Positions 1-12,028 of a DNA stretch of 64,000 nt are shown piece by piece. Made by a program: the position numbers and the translations under genes. The DNA is from Bacteroidota bacterium (GTDB lineage Bacteria; Bacteroidota; Bacteroidia; Bacteroidales; SZUA-534), in the NCBI GenBank assembly GCA_003250355.1, contig QKGS01000087.1, forward strand, positions 105,939-169,938, given 5' to 3'. A model generated the notes under the pieces. The model saw only the letters and a program-made list of their open reading frames with translations, was not told where the DNA came from and ran no database searches. Within the stretch, counting starts at the first letter, position 1; each line of letters begins with the position of its first letter.

Positions 1-1
1 T

Positions 2-55
2 ATTGCCAAAAACAACGAATACCGTTTAATTTTGGCAACTCGACCGTTAAAGTAG
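2..55 (+). CDS. exbD: ExbD/TolR-type biopolymer transport protein, C-terminal fragment
   Basis: The window opens inside a reading frame that ends at the TAG at 53-55. The 17 visible residues end in ILATRPLK, like the usual C-terminus of Bacteroidota ExbD proteins (short beta strand, then T-x-P-L). The stop lies 31 nt before the tonB-like gene, which fits an exbB-exbD-tonB operon in which ExbB/ExbD use the proton gradient to energise TonB. The call rests on very few residues plus the neighbour. Confidence 0.5.
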   Translation: MAKNNEYRLILATRPLK

Positions 56-86
56 GTAGTTATATAATAATAACGTTTATAGACAA

Positions 87-959
87 ATGAACATAACCAA
101 AGAGCAACGATTCGGAATAATAAGTTCAATAATTTTTTTATTAACCTTTACCGGCTTATTGTTCTTATTTGGTTTTTCCTTTGAAATACCTCATGAAGAA
201 GAAGGTATTCTTATAAATTTTGGTACAACCGACTTCGGTTCTGGAGCTGTTGAGCCACGTCCTACACCTGAACCTACCCCCCAAGAATCGGTTCCCGAAC
301 CCGTTGCAACACCTCCCACTCCTACCCAATCGGAAACTAACGAAGAAGAGGTTTTAAGTCAAAATTACGACCAAACAGCCGCTATTGAGCAACAAAAACG
401 CAAAGAAAAAGAACGCAAACAAGAAGCTGAAAGAATAAAAAAAGAGCAGGAAGCTGAAAAAAAACGACTTGAAGAGCTTGAAAAACAACGTATAGCAGAA
501 CAAAAACGCTTACAAGAAGAAGCTGAAAAAAAAGAAATTGAAACCCTTACTAAAAATGCCTTTGGCGGACAAAATCCTAACGGTGATGATACCGGCGAAG
601 GTGTTACAGGTAAACCAGGTAATCAGGGAAGCCCCGATGGCGATATTAATTCTCAAAACAGAATAGGAGGTTCGGGTGGAGGAAACGGCATTTCATTTAA
701 CCTCACAGGCAGAAACCCCAAAGCTCTTCCTAAACCCGTATACACAGCTCAGGCCGAAGGTAAAGTTGTAGTTGAAGTTAAAGTTGACCAAAATGGCAAT
801 GTAATAAGTGCACGTGCCGGTGTTAAAGGTACTACAACATCCGACAAGCAATTACACCAATCGGCATACAATGCTGCTATGAAAGCACGCTTCGACATAA
901 ACAAAGATGCTCCCGCACAGCAAATTGGCACTATCACCTACCACTTTATGCTACAATAG
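87..959 (+). CDS. TonB-like energy transducer / TolA-like periplasmic protein
   Basis: 290 residues. A single membrane anchor (about residues 12-32) is followed by a Pro-rich stretch (about 57-80), a charged Lys/Glu-rich helix of TolA type (about 100-150), a Gly/Asn-rich linker (about 155-205), and a C-terminal domain with the pattern GKVVVEVKVDQNGNV, typical of TonB C-terminal domains. The protein would span the periplasm and pass inner-membrane energy to outer-membrane receptors. The exbD end just upstream supports this. Bacteroidota have many tonB paralogues, so I do not give a symbol. TolA is the alternative because of the KE-rich helix. Confidence 0.8.
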   Translation: MNITKEQRFGIISSIIFLLTFTGLLFLFGFSFEIPHEEEGILINFGTTDFGSGAVEPRPTPEPTPQESVPEPVATPPTPTQSETNEEEVLSQNYDQTAAIEQQKRKEKERKQEAERIKKEQEAEKKRLEELEKQRIAEQKRLQEEAEKKEIETLTKNAFGGQNPNGDDTGEGVTGKPGNQGSPDGDINSQNRIGGSGGGNGISFNLTGRNPKALPKPVYTAQAEGKVVVEVKVDQNGNVISARAGVKGTTTSDKQLHQSAYNAAMKARFDINKDAPAQQIGTITYHFMLQ

Positions 960-1096
960 CTACTTCATGTAATAGTAAACACTATATTTTGTAGTATTAT
1001 TTTTATAGTGAATTAAGTAAATGTACAATAACTAAACAAAACACTATTCCAACTCATTATTTTTGTTATACAATCATTTTAGCATTTATGTATATG

Positions 1097-1130
1097 CAAA
1101 AAAAGCTACCCTTTTGGATAGCTTTCTTTA
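1097..1130. terminator. Bidirectional Rho-independent terminator
   Basis: Hairpin AGCTACC / GGATAGCT at 1104-1123 with a CTTTT loop and one mismatch, an A-run before it and a T-rich run after it. It lies between two convergent genes, the tonB-like gene (+) and the response regulator (-), and can serve both. Confidence 0.65.
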
Positions 1131-1147
1131 TTATAGTATAACAATAT

Positions 1148-1522
1148 CTACTTGGACAATTCTCGCACATTTTCAATTAATGTTGGTAAGTCAAGTGGTT
1201 TCTCATAATAGACTATTGCTCCCATTTCCAAAGCCTTTTTCTCCTCCTCTGTTTTACTTCTTGCTGTTACCATTATTACCGACGTATTCTCTATCAATTT
1301 CTCCTCGTTCATTTTAGCAAGTACCTCATAACCCGATAGTCCCGGCATCATAACATCAAGAAACACCAAACTATATTTTTTCTTTCTCATAAACTTCAAT
1401 GCTTCTTCGCCCGAAGTTGCAGTTGTAATTTGAAAATTCATATGTCGCAATGCACTCTCCAGCAGCAAATTATTTGTTGTAGAATCGTCTACCAATAAAA
1501 TATTAATCAGTTTGTTTTCCAT
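1148..1522 (-). CDS. Stand-alone response regulator receiver domain (CheY-like)
   Basis: 124 residues, a single receiver domain with no output domain. The acidic pair is D12-D13, the phospho-acceptor D56 lies in FLDVMMPG, the switch threonine is T86 in MVTARS and the conserved lysine is K108 in EKPL. All key residues are present, so it should accept phosphate from a histidine kinase and act by protein contact. No kinase lies next to it. The nearest kinase, at 32.8 kb, has no obvious link. It is divergent from the Crp-type regulator across 248 nt. The partner is unknown. Confidence 0.88.
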   Translation of the reverse strand: MENKLINILLVDDSTTNNLLLESALRHMNFQITTATSGEEALKFMRKKKYSLVFLDVMMPGLSGYEVLAKMNEEKLIENTSVIMVTARSKTEEEKKALEMGAIVYYEKPLDLPTLIENVRELSK

Positions 1523-1770
1523 TCCTTTATGTTTAGCTTATTGCTTTCAATAATTAAATCTATATAAAATTATTGATTAATTAATAAAAAATATAAGTTT
1601 TATTTTCAGTCAAAATCGTAGTTTCCCGATGCAAACTTAAAATTATTACAATTAAATACAATCAAAATTTTCAATTTTAAAAAGTAATATGTATTTTCAA
1701 ATCGTAAAATCGTATGTCGTTTGTTTTATTTATGATATACATCAATGAATGCTTGTCCTATTACTAAACT

Positions 1771-2445
1771 ATGGATATTAAAACAGTTAAAAATGAATTT
1801 TCACCATGGCTTGATGATCTTTCAGACGAATTACTTCAAAAAATTGCGTTAAGTCAGGTAAAATTAAACTATAATAAGAACGAAATACTCTGTAAACAAG
1901 GAGGTTTTGCTTCTCAAATAATATTTCTTACCAAAGGGCTTTTAAAAGTTTATAAAGAACATAACGATAAAAACCTTATTCTAAAATTCACACAACCGGG
2001 CGAGTTTATTGGATTATCATCGCTATACAATAACGGTATTTTTAACTATTCGGCAGCTGCTATTGAAGGTGCAACAGTATACTCTATCGACACTCAAATA
2101 CTTTCAGAAATTATAAAAGAGAGTAGTCATTTTGGTCAAAAAATAATTGAACAAGTAAATAAAAATCAGGTTCAGTTTTTTAATCGCCTAATAAGCCTAA
2201 CCCAGAAACAACTTCACGGTCGTATTTCCGATGCTATTCTTCACTTATCGCGCGATGTATACAAGTCTGACAAATTCAATATGCTTATAACCAGAAAAGA
2301 CTTAGCCGACTTTTGCGGTATGTCTACCGAAAGTGCTATAAGGATTCTTAAAGAATTTCACAATGACAAAATTGTAAAAATTGATGGCAAAAACCTGGAA
2401 ATAATTAGTTATCAACTACTTGAAAGACTTAGCGAAGTAGGATAA
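1771..2445 (+). CDS. Crp/Fnr family transcriptional regulator
   Basis: 224 residues. An N-terminal cyclic-nucleotide-type beta-barrel (about 20-130, with the PGEFIGLSSL turn) is followed by a dimerisation helix and a C-terminal winged helix. The recognition helix region reads RKDLADFCGMSTESAIRIL (about 172-190), which fits the Crp family. There is no N-terminal cluster of cysteines, so an FNR-type oxygen-sensing iron-sulfur cluster is unlikely. The ligand is unknown. No operon partner follows; uvrB has its own promoter 177 nt downstream. Confidence 0.88.
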   Translation: MDIKTVKNEFSPWLDDLSDELLQKIALSQVKLNYNKNEILCKQGGFASQIIFLTKGLLKVYKEHNDKNLILKFTQPGEFIGLSSLYNNGIFNYSAAAIEGATVYSIDTQILSEIIKESSHFGQKIIEQVNKNQVQFFNRLISLTQKQLHGRISDAILHLSRDVYKSDKFNMLITRKDLADFCGMSTESAIRILKEFHNDKIVKIDGKNLEIISYQLLERLSEVG

Positions 2446-2588
2446 TCGCCTGGAATAAAATTCAGAACTATTAACTCAGGTATTGAATTTTAATATTTAA
2501 AAAATAAAGTCTGATTTTAAATAAGAAACTACTCATTTATCATAAAACTTGAAACAAAAAACCTATCAACACTCTCCTCCTTTTTCAT

Positions 2589-2596
2589 TAGTTTTG
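2589..2596 (+). promoter_or_regulatory. uvrB promoter -7 box
   Basis: TAGTTTTG fits the Bacteroidota -7 consensus TAnnTTTG, 25 nt before the uvrB ATG. No clear -33 TTTG is seen at the usual distance. Confidence 0.5.
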
Positions 2597-2621
2597 TAAT
2601 AACTAACGCACAGAAAAAGAT

Positions 2622-4643
<2,022 letters not shown>

Positions 4644-4684
4644 CAACCATTCAGTACCACCTAATAATCAAAAAGCTTACAATA

Positions 4685-4954
4685 TTAAAGCGGAATAACT
4701 CCATCAATTTTGCATACATTTTCGGTTACATCAATAACATCATCGGCATTTGCCATTAAGGCAACGCAGGTAATAGAAACATATTTCAGGTTTGCAGTAT
4801 GCTTAAACGATAAATTACAGTTTTGTGGTAATAATATTTTCACTTTATCAACCTTGCCACTTTCATTGGGAACTATAAATTTAAACATATATGGTTTTGG
4901 CCATCCCCCTTCTTCCAGAAGTCTGTATCTTAGTTTTTCTAAATTCTTATTCAT
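4685..4954 (-). CDS. DUF493 (YbeD-like) family protein
   Basis: 89 residues from the chosen start. The conserved core is YMFKFIVPNE followed by YVSITCVALM and a C-terminal KIDGVIPL, the pattern of Bacteroidota DUF493 proteins, small ferredoxin-fold domains of unknown role. An in-frame ATG lies 33 nt upstream at 4987, but it overlaps a TACATTTG -7 box (4976-4983), so the ATG at 4954 (MNKNLEKL) is preferred. Convergent with uvrB. Confidence 0.8.
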   Translation of the reverse strand: MNKNLEKLRYRLLEEGGWPKPYMFKFIVPNESGKVDKVKILLPQNCNLSFKHTANLKYVSITCVALMANADDVIDVTENVCKIDGVIPL

Positions 4955-4975
4955 CGTACAATCACTAAATCGACA

Positions 4976-4983
4976 CAAATGTA
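4976..4983 (-). promoter_or_regulatory. -7 box for the DUF493 gene
   Basis: On the minus strand this reads TACATTTG, a match to TAnnTTTG, 21 nt before the ATG at 4954. It decides between two possible start codons. Confidence 0.5.
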
Positions 4984-5059
4984 ACATTTCTTTTCTCTGT
5001 TGCTAATTAGTCATTGTTACAGCTAATTAATAACTCATAATAAATTGCTTAATAACTAA

Positions 5060-6728
<1,669 letters not shown>

Positions 6729-6805
6729 AGTTAAGGAGTTGCTGATTTAACCCGCAAATATTTTTTGATATATAAAGAAAAATAGTTTTATATAAATGAT
6801 AATAC

Positions 6806-6838
6806 AAACCGACTCAATTTAGGGTCGGTTTTTTTTTA
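6806..6838 (+). terminator. Rho-independent terminator of the ABC-F gene
   Basis: AAACCGAC / GTCGGTTT stem with a 10-nt loop, followed by a run of T. The T-run reaches the last codons of the convergent small membrane-protein gene. Confidence 0.85.
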
Positions 6839-7024
6839 ACTGAAGTATGAAATTATAAAACCCAAAGCAATAAAGATACCTATTACCCATGCTCCTGACA
6901 GGAAATTTTTTAATTCCGTAGTCTTTGGTTCTTTCTTTTTGTTTAGGTATTTGCCTAAAGCCCACGACATAAGTGTATATGTAAATACTATAACACTAAT
7001 GCCGGCAATTGCGTTACTGTTCAT
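6836..7024 (-). CDS. Small two-helix membrane protein
   Basis: 62 residues, unrecognised. Two hydrophobic segments (about 5-24 and 43-61) flank a Lys/Glu-rich loop (KKKEPKTTELK), a helical hairpin in the inner membrane. Its ATG comes one base after the stop of the YgiQ-type gene, so the two are translationally linked. It ends in the T-tract of the ABC-F terminator. Function unknown. Confidence 0.6.
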   Translation of the reverse strand: MNSNAIAGISVIVFTYTLMSWALGKYLNKKKEPKTTELKNFLSGAWVIGIFIALGFIISYFS

Positions 7025-7025
7025 A

Positions 7026-8873
7026 TTATTGTTTTTTAAAAAGTTCGTTAATAAGGTCAGGTCTGTTTATTTGAGTTAGCCTCTGTTTAATACTTTTTCT
7101 CTCTTCCGGTTTGTACCAAAAGAAGTATTGTTTCTGATTGAGTTTTTCATTTTGCGATTTAGCAGTAAATACTTTCTCGTTAGTGTACGGGTTTATTCCT
7201 GAGTAATATATTACCGTTGCAAGAGTCATAGGGGTAGGAGTAAAATCTTGAACCTGCTCCAGCCTGAAATTCATGTGTTTGGTTTTTACGGCAAGTTCAG
7301 CCATATCTTCTTCGCTACAATCGGGATGGCTTGAAATAAAGTATGGTATAAGTTGTTGTTTTAAGCCACTTTCATTGTTCACCTTATTGAATATTCGTGA
7401 GAATTTTTCAAATAACTCGACACCCGGTTTTCGCATAAGCCTTAACACCTTAGGCGATGTATGCTCCGGTGCTATTTTAAGTCTGCCTGAAACATGATGT
7501 TTAATTATTTCAGTTATATATTGGGTAAAATTGCTTCTCTCTTCTTCCTGATGGTCAAGGTAATCGTATCGGATACCGGAGCCTACAAAAGCTTTTTTAA
7601 TTACTGAAATATTTCTTGCTTCACGGTATAGTTCAGTAATTGGGGTATGGTCGGTATTTAGGTTAGGGCATACTTTGGGGAACAAACACGAAGAGCGTTT
7701 GCAGGTTCTACACACATCTTCTACTATACCTTTCATTTGCCACATATTGGCCGATGGCCCTCCAATATCAGATATATAACCTTTAAAGTCGGGCATAGTG
7801 GTTACTTTTTTCAGTTCATTGAGTATTGACTCTTTACTGCGGCTGCTTACAAATTTTCCTTGATGTGCAGAGATGGTACAAAAACTACATCCTCCAAAGC
7901 ATCCGCGGTGGCTGTTTACCGAATGCCGAATCATTTCATAAGCCGGAATAGGAGCCTTTTTATGATATTTAGGATGTGGTAAACGTGTGTAAGGGAGGTC
8001 GAATATTGAATCCATTTCACACTCTGTTAGTGGAGGATTCGATGGATTAACCACTATTTTTTCATTGCCATTGTATTGAATTATCCGGTTTGAAATATAT
8101 TTATTCGATTCCTCTTCAATTATTTTAAAATTATATGCGTGCTTTGTTTTGTCTTTTGAACATTCGTTAAATGAAGAAAGCTCAATGTTTTTAGCATTTT
8201 GAATATTTTGAGGCTCTTCATTTGCCGAAAGGCGGAATGCTGTTTGGTATATAGTTTGTATTTTGCTTATATGTACCCCTTGTTCAAGCAGTTGCACTAT
8301 CTCTTTTATTGGTTTTTCACCCATTCCATAAACCAGCAAATCGGCTTTAGCTTCATGTAAAATTGAGGGTTTAAGGGTATTGCTCCAATAGTCGTAGTGA
8401 GCAAGCCGGCGAAGCGAGGCTTCAATACCACCAATAATTACAGGAGTATCAGGAAAAATGGCTTTTAAAATATTTGTATAAATGGTAGTGGCATAGTCGG
8501 GGCGAGCTCCGGAGCGGTTGCCTGGAGTGTATGCATCGTCGCTGCGTTTGCGTTTGTTGGCAGTGTAGTGGTTAACCATACTATCCATACTGCCCGATGT
8601 TACTCCGAAAAATAATCGGGGAGTACCGAATTTTTTAAAATCGCGTAAGTCGTCCTGCCAGTTTGGTTGCGGAACAATGGCAACTTTGAGTCCAATGCTT
8701 TCAAGAACCCGCCCTATAACTGCTGCACCAAACGATGGATGATCAATATATGCATCGCCGGTAAAAAGAACAACATCTAAGTGTTCCCAGCCTCTGAGCT
8801 TTGCCTCTTTAACCGTAGTAGGAAGCCATAATTTATAATCGACCTTATCAAAAAACTGTTCCATATTTCCCAT
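7026..8873 (-). CDS. YgiQ family radical SAM protein
   Basis: 615 residues. The N-terminal part (about 15-200) is B12-binding-like (UPF0313/YgiQ). It is followed by a radical SAM core with the cluster motif CFGGCSFC (C-x3-C-x2-C) in SHRGCFGGCSFCTI, and a further Cys-rich patch CRTCKRSSCLFPKVC. The substrate is unknown in the family. A TAACTTTG -7 box at 8878-8885 lies only 4 nt before the ATG at 8873, so translation may really begin at the second ATG (8864), or the transcript is leaderless. Operon with the small membrane protein downstream. Confidence 0.93.
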   Translation of the reverse strand: MGNMEQFFDKVDYKLWLPTTVKEAKLRGWEHLDVVLFTGDAYIDHPSFGAAVIGRVLESIGLKVAIVPQPNWQDDLRDFKKFGTPRLFFGVTSGSMDSMVNHYTANKRKRSDDAYTPGNRSGARPDYATTIYTNILKAIFPDTPVIIGGIEASLRRLAHYDYWSNTLKPSILHEAKADLLVYGMGEKPIKEIVQLLEQGVHISKIQTIYQTAFRLSANEEPQNIQNAKNIELSSFNECSKDKTKHAYNFKIIEEESNKYISNRIIQYNGNEKIVVNPSNPPLTECEMDSIFDLPYTRLPHPKYHKKAPIPAYEMIRHSVNSHRGCFGGCSFCTISAHQGKFVSSRSKESILNELKKVTTMPDFKGYISDIGGPSANMWQMKGIVEDVCRTCKRSSCLFPKVCPNLNTDHTPITELYREARNISVIKKAFVGSGIRYDYLDHQEEERSNFTQYITEIIKHHVSGRLKIAPEHTSPKVLRLMRKPGVELFEKFSRIFNKVNNESGLKQQLIPYFISSHPDCSEEDMAELAVKTKHMNFRLEQVQDFTPTPMTLATVIYYSGINPYTNEKVFTAKSQNEKLNQKQYFFWYKPEERKSIKQRLTQINRPDLINELFKKQ

Positions 8874-8877
8874 AATG

Positions 8878-8885
8878 CAAAGTTA
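8878..8885 (-). promoter_or_regulatory. -7 box for the YgiQ-type gene
   Basis: Minus-strand TAACTTTG, a TAnnTTTG match, almost touching the annotated ATG. It suggests a very short leader or a start at 8864. Confidence 0.45.
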
Positions 8886-9025
8886 GCAACATTTAAAAAA
8901 TGACTTAAAATAACGATGATAAATTATATATAACAGTTATTTTTGTTGCTTACAAATTAGGGTGAAAAATGTTTCAAATTATGACAAAAAACATTTTTAC
9001 AGTAATTACAGATACTAATAAATAG

Positions 9026-9033
9026 TAACTTTG
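9026..9033 (+). promoter_or_regulatory. pyk promoter -7 box
   Basis: TAACTTTG, 29 nt before the pyk ATG. It matches TAnnTTTG; the -33 box is not clear. Confidence 0.5.
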
Positions 9034-9062
9034 TAAAACTCAAAACATCAAAATTTATATTT

Positions 9063-10547
9063 ATGCCAAACTACACTAACAAAACAAAGATTGTAGCAAC
9101 AATAGGACCGGCTACATCGTCGAAAGAACAATTGAAGAAGATATTTAATGCGGGGGTAAATGTATGCCGTTTAAATTTTTCGCACGGTAGTCACCGAGAC
9201 CATTTACAGGTTATTAATAATATATTGGAGCTTAACCATGAGTTAGGTACTAATGTAGCTATGCTTGGTGACCTTCAAGGGCCCAAACTCCGAATAGGAG
9301 ATGTTGAAAATAACGGAGTAGAATTGATTGAAGGGGCTGAAATAGCTTTTGTAAATGAAAAATGCATGGGTACAGCTGAGAAAGTATACATGAGTTATGA
9401 ATTATTTCCAAAAGATGTTGCCATAGGTGATATTATACTTATTGATGACGGAAAGTTAAAGCTTGAAGCTACATATACAAATCAAAAAGATACAGTTAAA
9501 GCAAAGGTTATTCATGGTGGAAAACTTTCTTCAAAAAAAGGGGTAAACCTTCCGAATACAAAAATTTCGCTTCCTAGTTTAACAGAAAAAGATTTTGAAG
9601 ATGCTAAATTTATCATAGAGCAACAATTAGATTGGGTAGCATTATCATTTGTCCGTTCAGCAAAAGATATGGATGCATTGAAGAAAATGATTTCCGATGC
9701 AGGAGTACATACCAGAGTGATAGCAAAAATAGAAAAGCCTGAAGCTATTGAGTCAATTGACGGAATAATAGAAGCTGCCGACGGTATAATGGTAGCACGC
9801 GGCGACCTTGGTGTAGAGTTACCATTTGCCGAAGTTCCTATGATGCAAAAAATGATAGTTGAAAAAACTGTTGCAAAAGCTAAACCGGTAATTATTGCTA
9901 CTCAAATGATGGAGAGCATGATTGAAAACTTTGCTCCAACCAGAGCAGAGGCCAATGATGTTGCCAATGCGGTAATAGACGGAGCCAGCGCAGTTATGTT
10001 GAGTGGCGAAACTAGTGTAGGTAAATATCCTGTTGAGGTAATTCAGGCTATGAGAAGCATTATCTGTAACACAGAAAAGAACGCATATAAATATTACAGA
10101 AAGAATGAACCTGAAATGCATAAGGAAACATACGTTACCGATATGACTTGTGCTCATGCTTGCAAAATGGCACGCGGATCGAATGTAAAGGCAATTATTG
10201 CTGTTACATACTCAATATATGACCCAAGCCGCTTGGCTAGCCACAGACCGGAAGCAAAAATATATGCATTCTCAACCGATCAGAAATTACTTAGACAAAT
10301 GTCGATGTTGTGGGGAGTTCGCGGATTTTTCTGTGGCGATTTTATGTTTACAAACGACACAATAGAATATACGCTTCACGCTTTATATGAACAAAAACTT
10401 ATAGATTATAAGGAACTAGTAGTTCATGTTGGAACTTTACCTTTTAATAAAAAAGGAGAGAGTAATATGGTGAAATTATCGTATTACGATGAGAAATTTG
10501 ATCTTGAAAAAGCTGAGTTCGACAAGGCTGTAGGGCATACTAAATAA
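9063..10547 (+). CDS. pyk: Pyruvate kinase
   Basis: 494 residues, the usual length. It turns phosphoenolpyruvate and ADP into pyruvate and ATP, the last step of glycolysis. Seen: KTKIVATIGPATSS and NFSHG at the N-terminus, DLQGPKLRIGD in the barrel, the active-site segment IAKIEKPEAIESID, ARGDLGVELP and MLSGETSVGKYP. A C-terminal domain of about 130 residues is present. Single gene. Confidence 0.97.
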   Translation: MPNYTNKTKIVATIGPATSSKEQLKKIFNAGVNVCRLNFSHGSHRDHLQVINNILELNHELGTNVAMLGDLQGPKLRIGDVENNGVELIEGAEIAFVNEKCMGTAEKVYMSYELFPKDVAIGDIILIDDGKLKLEATYTNQKDTVKAKVIHGGKLSSKKGVNLPNTKISLPSLTEKDFEDAKFIIEQQLDWVALSFVRSAKDMDALKKMISDAGVHTRVIAKIEKPEAIESIDGIIEAADGIMVARGDLGVELPFAEVPMMQKMIVEKTVAKAKPVIIATQMMESMIENFAPTRAEANDVANAVIDGASAVMLSGETSVGKYPVEVIQAMRSIICNTEKNAYKYYRKNEPEMHKETYVTDMTCAHACKMARGSNVKAIIAVTYSIYDPSRLASHRPEAKIYAFSTDQKLLRQMSMLWGVRGFFCGDFMFTNDTIEYTLHALYEQKLIDYKELVVHVGTLPFNKKGESNMVKLSYYDEKFDLEKAEFDKAVGHTK

Positions 10548-10565
10548 TTAATTTGTACCTATTAT

Positions 10566-10705
10566 AAAAGAGGGAGTCCAAAAAGTTACTAGCGAATATA
10601 TTTACAAAAAATTACAGACAATAAAATACTGTAGTATAATAGTTAATAGTTTACTACTTGACTAGCACAGAGTAAATATTTGTTACTTTTTGGACAACCT
10701 CTTTT
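10566..10705. repeat. MITE-like palindromic element / large hairpin
   Basis: A 24-nt left arm (10566-10589) and right arm (10682-10705) are inverted copies matching at 21 of 24 places, around a 92-nt AT-rich core. The ends read GAGG then GTCCAAAAAGTTAC, like the termini of several insertion-sequence families. The core has no gene, and I see no clear target duplication. It lies between the convergent pyk and cinA genes and could double as a terminator, since the right end runs into six T. Confidence 0.6.
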
Positions 10706-10710
10706 TTCAT

Positions 10711-11952
10711 TTATTTCAATGCCACCCTCATCATATTAAAAGCTGCAAGCGATGAACGACGTATATTGTGCAAACGGTCGTTACCAAATTTGAATTGTTT
10801 CGATATTAAAAAGTCTGGCCCTGCTACTGCTATCCAAACAGTACCTACCGGCTTATTTGGTGTTCCTCCGCCGGGGCCTGCAACACCCGAAGTAGCAATA
10901 GCATACTCTGAGTTGAATGCTTTTATTGCCCCCACGGCCATTTGTTCTACTACAATCTGGCTTACTGCTCCATGTTGCTCTACTGCTTCAGAGTCAACAC
11001 CCAAAATATTTGTTTTAGCTTGGTTAGAATAAGCCACAGTACCCCCCTTGAACCACGATGAACATCCCGGTATAGCAGTTATCATTTGCGCAAGCGTACC
11101 ACCTGTACAACTTTCAGCAACGGCCAGTGTACCGTTTCGTTCTGCAATTAGATTCCCTGTTACTTCTTCGAGCGAAATGTTGTCGTAACCATATATATGT
11201 TCTTCAATCAATGGAATTAGTGCATCTATCTGTTTATGAATACTTTGTAAAGCTTGTTCTTTATTGTCGGAGGTTAACCCTAAACGTAACCGTAAAGTAC
11301 CCATACCAGGCAAATACGCAAGCGACATACCTTCAGGCAAGTTTGCTTCCCACTGCGAAATTCTCTCGGCAAGAATAGATTCCCCTATTCCGGTGAGCAT
11401 AACGGTTTTGTATACTACTTTTGGTAATAAAAAATAGTTAATAGCCATTTCACGAATATGGTCGTTGAACAACCCTTTTACTTCGGCAGGAACGCCCGGA
11501 ACGCTTACCACAATATTACCATTATTTTCAAACCACATACCCGGTGCTGTACCATGGTTACTACGCAATACTTTAGCCTTATCGGGAACTAATGCCTGCT
11601 CATTGTTCAGGCTGTTCATAGTAATGCCATACTGCTTGAAACGTTCCTTTACATCGTTCAAAACCTGCTCATTCATTACAAGTTCCGAGTTAAAATAATC
11701 GGCAAGCACCTTTTTGGTAATATCATCATTTGTTGGGCCAAGACCTCCGGTAAATATTATCAGCTCTGTTTTGGGTAAAAATGTATCAAGCGCAAAGGTG
11801 ATTTCATCACGTTTATCAGAAACTGAAAGATGGTTAACAACAGTAAAACCTATACGGGTAAGCTCCGCTGCCAACCACGACGAATTGGTATCAACAACCT
11901 GCCCTATTAACAGTTCATCGCCTATTGTTATTATTGCTGCTCTTTTCTTCAT
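10711..11952 (-). CDS. cinA: CinA family protein (nicotinamide-nucleotide amidase)
   Basis: 413 residues, full two-domain CinA. The N-terminal MoaB/COG1058-like domain (about 1-170: IGDELLIGQVVDTNSSWLA, FTGGLGPTNDDITK) is followed by a linker and the C-terminal amidase domain (about 250-410: AVAESCTGGTLAQ, GGTVAYSNQAK, SGVAGPGGGTPNKPVGTVW). The C-terminal domain deamidates nicotinamide mononucleotide to nicotinate mononucleotide, recycling pyridine nucleotide. It follows lptD on the same strand after 76 nt, so a shared transcript is possible. Confidence 0.95.
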   Translation of the reverse strand: MKKRAAIITIGDELLIGQVVDTNSSWLAAELTRIGFTVVNHLSVSDKRDEITFALDTFLPKTELIIFTGGLGPTNDDITKKVLADYFNSELVMNEQVLNDVKERFKQYGITMNSLNNEQALVPDKAKVLRSNHGTAPGMWFENNGNIVVSVPGVPAEVKGLFNDHIREMAINYFLLPKVVYKTVMLTGIGESILAERISQWEANLPEGMSLAYLPGMGTLRLRLGLTSDNKEQALQSIHKQIDALIPLIEEHIYGYDNISLEEVTGNLIAERNGTLAVAESCTGGTLAQMITAIPGCSSWFKGGTVAYSNQAKTNILGVDSEAVEQHGAVSQIVVEQMAVGAIKAFNSEYAIATSGVAGPGGGTPNKPVGTVWIAVAGPDFLISKQFKFGNDRLHNIRRSSLAAFNMMRVALK

Positions 11953-12028
11953 TGGGTTACTTATTTAAATAATTAAAACATATACAGCATAGTTTGGCTA
12001 AAGAATCGCTATCAGTACATATACAGTT

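Noticed and set aside
1063..1317. Open frame of 84 residues on the plus strand
   Set aside because: It runs antisense over the terminator and the clear response-regulator gene and has a low-complexity composition.
1523..1770. Regulatory RNA in the gap between the response regulator and the Crp-type gene
   Set aside because: The 248 nt are AT-rich without a stable hairpin or terminator; it probably holds only the two divergent promoters.
4955..4987. Longer start for the DUF493 gene
   Set aside because: It overlaps the likely -7 box and adds residues not found in the family.
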